This document shows positions 57,537-64,000 of a DNA stretch of 64,000 bases, piece after piece. The notes under the pieces were generated by a model that searched no databases, had not been told where the DNA came from, and was given only the letters and a program-made list of their open reading frames with translations. How positions within the stretch are numbered: position 1 is the first letter of the stretch; the number at the start of each line of letters is the position of its first letter. Source of the DNA: Calothrix sp. C42_A2020_038 (lineage in GTDB: Bacteria; Cyanobacteriota; Cyanobacteriia; Cyanobacteriales; Nostocaceae); the NCBI GenBank assembly GCA_015272395.1, contig JACYLQ010000033.1, forward strand, positions 372,001 through 436,000, written 5' to 3'. Made by a program: the position numbers and the translations under genes.

Positions 57537-57918
57537 TTATACTTTCCTGCTCAAAAAATTAAGGGTTTTTAAGGTTATATGCCATAGACCAATAATTAAT
57601 AAAAGTTGTTTCCAAAAGCGTTACAAAAAAAATTTGACAAATCAAAATAATATATAAATTGTAACTTTAATTACTTAAAACTTCAGAATAAGTATACGTA
57701 ATTGAACTGTAAACATTTACTTTGCAAAATCAAACTATTTGTTTACTCAACCAGTAGTACTAAGTGGCGCCCCGACTTTCAGGTTATTAAGAACCAAGAA
57801 AAGCCGTCCTAAAAGGACGTTGCTCTGTATCCCATTATTCTCGGTCAAGGTGATTAATGCTTGCTACACGAGTACTACTGGTTAGAACTAACCAGTAGTA
57901 CTCAGAGACAGCTTAAAA
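57537..57918. other. Intergenic region with an inverted-repeat element
   Basis: About 380 bp between two minus-strand genes. The left part is AT-rich without recognised features. The right part is occupied by the AACCAGTAGTACT repeat structure (57749-57903), which also contains a CGTCCT-AAA-AGGACG hairpin near 57807-57821. Confidence 0.55.
57749..57903. repeat. AACCAGTAGTACT inverted-repeat element with perfect 34-bp palindrome
   Basis: AACCAGTAGTACT at 57749-57761 is repeated inverted at 57871-57883 and again direct at 57890-57902. The last two form a perfect 16-bp stem (GAGTACTACTGGTTAG, loop AA) at 57870-57903, directly downstream of the DUF4351-type gene. Looks like a miniature element plus a solo terminus; the palindrome could also terminate transcription. 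Confidence 0.65.
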
Positions 57919-58884
57919 TTAACTTCTGAAGCGTGCTAATAAGTCCTCACGTGACAAGTTAGAGAACTGTAACAACAAAGCTGCATATTCCGGAGCAGAT
58001 AAATTTAGTATCGGTTGAATAATTTTGCTTAACTCGGAGTCTATTTCACCAAATCGTGCTAGAAGTAAATTCTCCATGATGGAGCGTCGCTCGGTTTCCT
58101 TGCCTATCTCCATACCGCGTTCCATACCGCGTTCCATGCCGCGTTCCATGCCGCGTTCCATACCGCGTTCCATGCCACGAAGCTCAGTTTCTTTTTCCCA
58201 CTCTAAGTAAGCTTTTGATAAATTCATAACTAACTCCTTATCTTCAATATTAACCTCACTATTTACTTCCATACTAATCTTCCACTTTGAAAGTAACTTT
58301 AAAATCTCCAAGCGCTTGCTATCTTCTTTAGGTAAAGCTATTACTTCATCAACAGCTTGCTTTTGAATTAAATCTTTACCCAAAATTCTTAACCAAAGTG
58401 TTTCTTTTATGCGTGGTAATCTATCTACTGCCACAATTCGGACTGAAAGTATTTTCCCTACAAAGTAAACACCATCTGGCCAAGTTTCGTCTCTAGTTGC
58501 TGGCAAATCCTTTAACAGCTGATCTGTACACGAGGTTGAAATAATCCAAAGTTGCGGTAGTTCCGAATCTGCAATATTATTTTCATCTCGTTTCGCATCA
58601 CGTATAAGTTCCGCTTCTAAATGATATAGCTTAAAAATACAACTATGTATTTCTCTTGCTGTTGGTTGCTTGCGAAACGGTTCTAGCAAGCAAGGATTTT
58701 TTGCGATTCGAGTTAGAATTCCTAACTCGCTTGAAGATACGGTGGTTTGGTTTGATGGAATAAACCAAATATCCACAAATCTCGGTTCCCCTGGTATTTC
58801 ATAGTTGATTCTGACTTCACCCAATGGAGAAAGAAGTTCCTCAAAAAACTGTTTAGAGAATTGATCAAAAGGATTTTTAGTCAT
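57919..58884 (-). CDS. DUF4351-type cyanobacterial protein with GMER repeats
   Basis: 321 aa from the ATG at 58884; a GTG four codons earlier is possible. The N-terminal 200 residues (NPFDQFSKQFFEELLSPLG, FVDIWFIPS, IHSCIFKLYHLEAEL) resemble the cyanobacterial Rpn-like/PD-(D/E)XK nuclease-related group, but catalytic residues could not be assigned. Then comes RGMERGMERGMERGMERG, coded by a 12-bp tandem repeat, and a DUF4351-like end (MENLLLARFGEI, APEYAALLLQFSNLSREDLL). Often annotated as recombination-promoting nuclease or transposase-like; real function unknown. Confidence 0.7.
   Translation of the reverse strand: MTKNPFDQFSKQFFEELLSPLGEVRINYEIPGEPRFVDIWFIPSNQTTVSSSELGILTRIAKNPCLLEPFRKQPTAREIHSCIFKLYHLEAELIRDAKRDENNIADSELPQLWIISTSCTDQLLKDLPATRDETWPDGVYFVGKILSVRIVAVDRLPRIKETLWLRILGKDLIQKQAVDEVIALPKEDSKRLEILKLLSKWKISMEVNSEVNIEDKELVMNLSKAYLEWEKETELRGMERGMERGMERGMERGMERGMEIGKETERRSIMENLLLARFGEIDSELSKIIQPILNLSAPEYAALLLQFSNLSREDLLARFRS
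58108..58176. repeat. 12-bp tandem repeat inside the DUF4351-type gene
   Basis: About five copies of CGTTCCATRCCG (plus strand) encode MERG units on the minus strand. Unit length is a multiple of three, so copy-number changes keep the frame and lengthen or shorten the linker. Confidence 0.85.
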
Positions 58885-58957
58885 TGAATTTAACACGAGT
58901 GAAAAAATCTTTCCTACAAAGTGGCGTACAAACTTAGGAAAAATCCTGTCCGAGCCT

Positions 58958-61594
58958 TTACACTTCAGATAAATTGTTAACTTGTAGTAAATCTAGCCCT
59001 TGCTCAAATATTTCATCAATAGGTAGCATTTTTCCATCTTGTGTCATAAATTTATGGTCTTTGGTTGCTTTAATTACTACACCATCTTCTAATTCGTATT
59101 CAAACACTTCCTGGCGCCCGCGATGATGCCACTGAGCGATAGGTTGTGTGTAAATAATCCCATTGCTATCAACAGTGAATACAGAACATTGAATTTGTTT
59201 TTCGACAATTTCACCTATTTTTAAATATCCATATTCTACCGTTAATACTTCTGTCTCGTAGCTTAAGCAATATTCAGCGAATTTTAACATGTCTTCAAAT
59301 AGCTTTTCAGCTACCTGTTTTTTGACTCCGTTCATTGTTGAACCATCAATGAACTTTTCACGCTGTTTCTGCATTTCAGCAACTTTCTTTTTACCCATTG
59401 CTCGACGTAACAAATCAGCTTGACCCAAGGAGTAACCAGCCATGTCTTGGGCAATTTTCATGATTTGTTCTTGGTATACCATGATACCATAAGTTTCATC
59501 AAGAATTGGCTCCAAAATATGACTTTCATAGTCTATTTCTTCGCGTCCATGTTTACGGTCAATAAAGTGAGGAATCAATCCAGCATCTAAGGGTCCCGGT
59601 CGGTACAGTGCCAAGATCGATGAAATATCTTCAATGTTAGATGGTTTTAAATCGCGAACTATCTGACGCATTCCAGAAGATTCTAGCTGAAAAACTCCTT
59701 CAAGTTCACCTGACTCTAATAATTCATATGCTTTCTTGACATCATTGGGTAATCTAGCAGTTTCTCCACCTTTTGCGATTATTCGCTGGGCTTTACGTTC
59801 TAAACTGGTAATATCGTATGGGTCGAGCTTAAAACCATAATTTTTCTCGATTAAATCTATGGCATTTTGAATCATTGTCAGATTTTTTAACCCTAGAAAG
59901 TCCATCTTTAATAACCCAATCGAGTCTAAATCTTCCATATAATATTGGGTTATAACTGAACCATCGTTATTACGTTGTAATGGAACAATCTCATCTAACG
60001 GTTCAGCAGAAATTACCACACCAGCAGCATGTACACCAAAAGTTTTATTTGTTCCTTCGATACGTATCGCCATATCGAGCCAGTGCTTAACTCTAGGGTC
60101 ATTGTCATACTTCTCTTTAAAATCTGGTGATGGTGTATCATCGGCAATCATTTTACTAAGAGGTGTTGGTTTGCCGCGCGATACGGGGATTAATTTTGCC
60201 ATTTTGTCAGCTTCCCCATAGGGAATATTCAATACTCTGGCTACGTCTTTTAATACCGCTTTTGATGTCATGCGGTTAAAAGTAATAATTTGAGCGACTC
60301 TTTCGGCGCCATATTTCTTAGTGACATAATCAATCACTTCATCACGTTTTTCAATGCAAAAATCTGTATCGATATCAGGCATTGATTTTCGTTCGGGGTT
60401 AAGAAAACGCTCGAATAACAACCCATGATGTACAGGGTCAATATTAGTAATTCCCATTGCAAAAGCAACCAATGAACCTGCTGCAGAACCTCTTCCGGGA
60501 CCAACAGGAATATTATTATCTCTGGCGAATTTAATGTAGTCCCAAACTATTAAAAAGTAACCAGAGAACCCCATTTGTTGAATCATCTTCAACTCATATT
60601 CCATGCGCTCTTTGTAAGTTGGGTCTAATTCACTTCTGGTTTTACACCGCTGCTTATCAAGTATCCCTTGCCAAGCAACCTCTTCGACATAAGTATCAGT
60701 TGTATGTCCCGGTGGAATTGGATAATTTGGAATACGAGGTTCACCCAAAATATCGTATGCTTCTACTTTATCGGCAACTTCTTCAGTATTACTAATTGCT
60801 TCTTCAATCACGTCATCCGTTAAATGGTCGCGAAACAGCTTCCGCATCTCTTCAGCAGATTTTAAATATTCTGTTCCGCTGTAACGCATCCGGTTATCTT
60901 CAACTATTAGTTTACCTGTTTGGATACATAGCAGTGCGTCGTGTGCTTCAACATCGAAACAGGAAATAAAATGCGAGTCATTTGTTGCAACAATCTTGAT
61001 ACCAAGCTCGCGGGCAATCTTCACAATTTCAACGTTGACAATTCTATCTTCTTGTGAACCGTGGTCTTGAATTTCTAAATAAAAATTATTACCAAATACA
61101 TCTTTATACCATTGTGCGACTTTACGTGCGGCATCCGGTCTGTTACTAAGAATTGCTTGTGGTATTTCTCCACCTAAACAGGCACTAGTAACTATCAAAT
61201 CTTCATGATATTTTTGCAATAATTCTTTATTGATACAAGGACGCGAAAAAATACCTTTACCTTGAACACCTTGAAGATGTGATATAGATGTTAATTTAAC
61301 TAAATTTTTATAACCTTTTGTACTTTTTGCTAAAACGACTTGATGATATTTTGGGCGCCGTTCTTGTTTGGTAATATCGCCGTTAATAATATACATCTCA
61401 TTGCCAATTATTGGCTTGATGCTTTTACCCCGACAAATCTTAATCAATTCAACAGCACCATACATTACACCGTGGTCAGTTAGGGCAATGGCTTTCATCC
61501 CTAACTCAATAGCGCGGTCTATTAATTCCGGTAATTGACTGGCGCCATCTAACAAGCTGTAATCACTGTGAATATGTAAAGGTACGAAAGACAT
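58958..61594 (-). CDS. dnaE: DNA polymerase III alpha subunit, N-part, with N-half of split intein
   Basis: 878 aa. Residues 1-775 are the N-extein: PHP domain ([12 protein letters not shown]), then the polymerase catalytic region with [15 protein letters not shown] and the DxD motif PDIDTDF near residue 405. At Cys776 (codon 59267-59269) the split intein begins, [20 protein letters not shown], and runs 103 residues with block B KATKDHKF and the terminal [10 protein letters not shown], ending at the stop. This is the cyanobacterial DnaE arrangement: a separate gene, not in the window, encodes the intein C-half and C-extein, and trans-splicing joins them. Confidence 0.97.
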   Translation of the reverse strand: MSFVPLHIHSDYSLLDGASQLPELIDRAIELGMKAIALTDHGVMYGAVELIKICRGKSIKPIIGNEMYIINGDITKQERRPKYHQVVLAKSTKGYKNLVKLTSISHLQGVQGKGIFSRPCINKELLQKYHEDLIVTSACLGGEIPQAILSNRPDAARKVAQWYKDVFGNNFYLEIQDHGSQEDRIVNVEIVKIARELGIKIVATNDSHFISCFDVEAHDALLCIQTGKLIVEDNRMRYSGTEYLKSAEEMRKLFRDHLTDDVIEEAISNTEEVADKVEAYDILGEPRIPNYPIPPGHTTDTYVEEVAWQGILDKQRCKTRSELDPTYKERMEYELKMIQQMGFSGYFLIVWDYIKFARDNNIPVGPGRGSAAGSLVAFAMGITNIDPVHHGLLFERFLNPERKSMPDIDTDFCIEKRDEVIDYVTKKYGAERVAQIITFNRMTSKAVLKDVARVLNIPYGEADKMAKLIPVSRGKPTPLSKMIADDTPSPDFKEKYDNDPRVKHWLDMAIRIEGTNKTFGVHAAGVVISAEPLDEIVPLQRNNDGSVITQYYMEDLDSIGLLKMDFLGLKNLTMIQNAIDLIEKNYGFKLDPYDITSLERKAQRIIAKGGETARLPNDVKKAYELLESGELEGVFQLESSGMRQIVRDLKPSNIEDISSILALYRPGPLDAGLIPHFIDRKHGREEIDYESHILEPILDETYGIMVYQEQIMKIAQDMAGYSLGQADLLRRAMGKKKVAEMQKQREKFIDGSTMNGVKKQVAEKLFEDMLKFAEYCLSYETEVLTVEYGYLKIGEIVEKQIQCSVFTVDSNGIIYTQPIAQWHHRGRQEVFEYELEDGVVIKATKDHKFMTQDGKMLPIDEIFEQGLDLLQVNNLSEV

Positions 61595-62423
61595 AGCAAC
61601 AGCCTAATAATAACCTTATCACCTAACCGAACTAACTTCCCGGCTAGGTCATATATTATATGCGCCCACGCCTTCATTACTTCACTGGCTGTAATTAAAG
61701 GAGACAAAATTATTAATAATATACACAACGTGTCGATTTAATTATTTCGTATTTAATTTAGTTGGCGGATCTGATATAGATTACTATATTTGTGCAGAGG
61801 CGCCACTCAATAGCACCTCTACGTAGATCAAGCACGTCACCTATTTGTATTATAAGTAAATACGTATTACAAATTAGTTTAATCGATGGCGCCTGCAATA
61901 ATCCACATATCAATACTGCCCCTTTGCGTCGTATTCCTTTGACCAGCATCGTTGCAACAGTTCAATGTGGTAAACGTGAGCGAAACGACGAGGGTTAAAT
62001 ATAGGTGGTTTATCTCCAACCAAAGGCTGGTTTAAATATTGCCATAGTGGAAATTTAATTTTTGTTAGTTCTGGAGTCATATCAAAGAGTAAACAGGATA
62101 GTAAAAAATGTTATTACAGTGTTCGATTTGTAATTATGAATACCGACCACTGGTTATACAAGTCAAACATTACACATTCTACTTACTACTGTCTTGGTGG
62201 CAATTGCGGAATATTTTAGTTTCTAGGGTTGTGATTAGGGGTTACTGTTTTGACCCTCAATTTGAATTTGGATATTCGCAAAGTGCTGTGACATCTCCGA
62301 TACTATATTGCTTACGATTGGTGTAGGAGATGCCAAAATTTAGGTTAAAATAATAAATGACCCTGCCTTTTTGTGAAGACAGAGTATAATTAGGATAAAA
62401 TCCTTACTACAAAGCTTACATAT
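61595..62423. other. Long intergenic region between dnaE and the flavodiiron gene
   Basis: About 830 bp between two minus-strand genes. It contains overlapping short frames on both strands (61758-61998, 62108-62326) without protein-like character. No RNA gene or clear repeat element was recognised. The dnaE promoter should lie near its left end. Confidence 0.45.
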
Positions 62424-64000
62424 TTAGTAATAGCTTCCTGATTTACGATGATGAACTGCGGTAATAGCATTTGGTTGCATGACTGTGCCATTATCAACTG
62501 TGGCGTATATGACCCAATGGTCGCCACATTCCATACGTTTGTTAACGCTGCATTCTAAGTAGGCAATTGCATCTCCTAAAACGGTACAACCATTATCAGC
62601 GGTAGTTGTTTCAAAACCAGCAAAGCGTTCTTCTCCGGGAGCAAAGTTCTTGCGGAAGTGTTTCATGTATTCTTGGTAGTTACTTTCTGCCAAGATATTT
62701 AAAACAAATTTATTTCCAGAATGTAATAATGACTCTATTGCCCGGTCTTTAGCAATAGCAACAGTTAAACCGGGTGGGTTGAACGTTGCTTGTGACACCC
62801 AGGCGCCCATCATCGCAGTTGAAACTTCACCTTGTTTAGCGGTAAGAACACACACGGAACCAACAATACGACCAACAGCTTGTTCAACTGGACTAGCTGC
62901 AGGCTGTGGTAAGCGCAGTCTCTTCGCGCGTTTGAGAGACTGGGCAAAGTCGGTAGCAGCTTCTTCACACTGTTTTAAAACTTTATCGGAGGGCTTGAAA
63001 CGAGCGCGAATTGTTTCAAATCCAAATTTAAAACCAGCTTCTTTGAGTTTACCTTCAATTAGGTCAAAAGCTTCGCCACTCCAACCGTAAGAACCAAATA
63101 CACCTGCCAGCTTATTTTTATCAGCAACAGATAAAACAGTACCGAGGGCAGTGTGAATAGGTGTAGGAGCATGACCACCAATAGTGGGAGAACCAATAAT
63201 AAACCCTTCAGACTTTTGCAAAGCATCTTTGATTTCTTCTGGTTCAGCAAATTCACAGTTTATCAATTCAACTGCAACACCACCCTTCGTTAACCCTAGC
63301 GCAATCGCTTGTGCTAAGGTCGCAGTATTTCCATAAGCTGAAGCATATAATAAGGCTACCTTAATTTCCCGATCAGCTTGGAAACGGCTCCACTCGTCAT
63401 AAGATTTTATTAACTCCATCAAGCCATACCGCACCAGAGGACCATGCCCACAGGCTAACATCCGTATTTGATAATCAGAAATTTTTTCGAGGGCTGCTTT
63501 GATGTGTGTTGCATTCGGCGCCATCACGCTATCATAGTAGTAGCGTTGGTCTTCTTTGAATTTACCCCAATCTTCATCAAAAATTTCATCACCGCAAACA
63601 TGGGCGCTGAATAGTTTATCTGTATAAAGAATTTGAGTTTGCAGGTCATAAGTACAAAGACCTTCAGGCCATCTAGGACTAGGAGTTGGTATGAATTTCA
63701 ATACATGACCGTTTCCTAAATCTAGACTTTCTTTACCCCGCATTGCCAAAACTTTTAAATTAGGGTTAGAGAATGCTGCTTTTAGATATGCGGCGCCTGG
63801 TACAGATGTCACAAAAGTTAAATCAGGGGAAATTTCTAGTAATGCGCGTAACGTCGCCATGCGGTTAGGGCTGAAGTGACCAATGATTACATAATCACAG
63901 TGCTTCAACTCCAAACAACGCCTAATAGCTTCTTTATAAACTTCAGTAAAAGTTTCAGGAGGCGGGTCAATAATGGCAATTTTCTGTGCTTGAATGACAT
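62424..64000 (-). CDS. Class-B flavodiiron protein (Flv1/Flv2 type), cut by window edge
   Basis: The frame is open through the right edge (upstream codons read VIQAQKIAIIDPPPETFTEV), so the 5' end is missing; about 525 residues are visible. Order: beta-lactamase-like domain end, flavodoxin domain (VALLYASAYGNTATLAQAIA, SPTIGGHAPTPI, GSYGWSGEA) and a C-terminal flavin-reductase domain (VGSVCVLTAKQGEVSTAMMG). The usual HxExDH iron ligands read GHFSPNRMATL and a further ligand site reads PSPRWPEG, so it has the non-canonical site of Flv1/Flv2 rather than Flv3/Flv4. Such proteins form heterodimers that reduce O2 and protect photosystems. Confidence 0.88.
   Translation of the reverse strand, partial: VIQAQKIAIIDPPPETFTEVYKEAIRRCLELKHCDYVIIGHFSPNRMATLRALLEISPDLTFVTSVPGAAYLKAAFSNPNLKVLAMRGKESLDLGNGHVLKFIPTPSPRWPEGLCTYDLQTQILYTDKLFSAHVCGDEIFDEDWGKFKEDQRYYYDSVMAPNATHIKAALEKISDYQIRMLACGHGPLVRYGLMELIKSYDEWSRFQADREIKVALLYASAYGNTATLAQAIALGLTKGGVAVELINCEFAEPEEIKDALQKSEGFIIGSPTIGGHAPTPIHTALGTVLSVADKNKLAGVFGSYGWSGEAFDLIEGKLKEAGFKFGFETIRARFKPSDKVLKQCEEAATDFAQSLKRAKRLRLPQPAASPVEQAVGRIVGSVCVLTAKQGEVSTAMMGAWVSQATFNPPGLTVAIAKDRAIESLLHSGNKFVLNILAESNYQEYMKHFRKNFAPGEERFAGFETTTADNGCTVLGDAIAYLECSVNKRMECGDHWVIYATVDNGTVMQPNAITAVHHRKSGSYY

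Noticed and set aside
61758-61998. Overlapping 63- and 68-codon frames on opposite strands
   Set aside because: Neither shows coding character; the opposite-strand overlap suggests chance frames in a spacer.
62108-62326. 72-codon plus-strand frame between dnaE and the flavodiiron gene
   Set aside because: Irregular composition, no ribosome-binding site and no recognisable motif.

Overview
This is about 64 kb of a cyanobacterial chromosome, most likely from a filamentous Nostocales-type strain. The evidence is the gene content: tandem high-light-inducible (Hli) proteins, a CAAD/CURT1-type thylakoid protein, a BicA-type bicarbonate transporter, a CmpABCD/NrtABCD-type ABC transporter, a class-B flavodiiron protein, and a DnaE polymerase interrupted by the N-half of the split DnaE intein. 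The DNA is AT-rich. Intergenic spaces hold heptamer short tandem repeats (variants of TGAGTTA and ACTCCTA), GTAGAGAC-type hairpins and several small inverted-repeat elements. The usual cyanobacterial HIP1 octamer GCGATCGC seems absent, while GGCGCC occurs roughly once per kb.

Layout. 1-3110: glycan genes (a cut-off GT4 glycosyltransferase, a PIG-L deacetylase, a second GT4). 3322-9709: a small P-loop kinase, glycogen synthase, hemC, a lipid kinase and a metallophosphoesterase. 9873-12369: a minus-strand block of envelope/stress proteins (acidic small protein, CAAD protein, BON lipoprotein, glycine-zipper stress protein). 13098-20636: a large repeat-rich membrane protein, a decayed oxidoreductase fragment, a pentapeptide protein, a lone proteasome-like Ntn-hydrolase and an SGNH hydrolase. 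20799-23714: an unusual PlsY-like/PEP-synthase-like fusion.

24491-34151 is an inorganic-carbon island: a four-gene ABC transporter (cmpABCD by context, though NrtABCD cannot be excluded from sequence alone), then bicA, then an nhaS3-like Na+/H+ antiporter that could restore the Na+ gradient used by BicA. 34562-39223 is a compact five-gene signalling cassette: coiled-coil protein, OmpA-type membrane protein with a large cytoplasmic module, Ras/Rab-like small GTPase, stand-alone PAS-like protein and histidine kinase. It is the best candidate here for a poorly described system. 39287-43383: two near-identical hli genes with a clear HLR1 (RpaB) site upstream, and a second copy of the giant repeat membrane protein.

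43553-64000: HEAT-repeat protein, small membrane proteins, cysA, two sensor kinases, glcE/glcF glycolate dehydrogenase subunits, a secreted duplicated-domain protein, mutS, a CAP protein, a DUF4351-type protein with a 12-bp minisatellite, dnaE-N with the split intein, and a flavodiiron protein running off the right edge. Two small inverted-repeat elements supply the stop codons of neighbouring genes. No rRNA, tRNA, CRISPR array or complete insertion sequence was seen. All family assignments come from reading motifs by eye; no database search was run.
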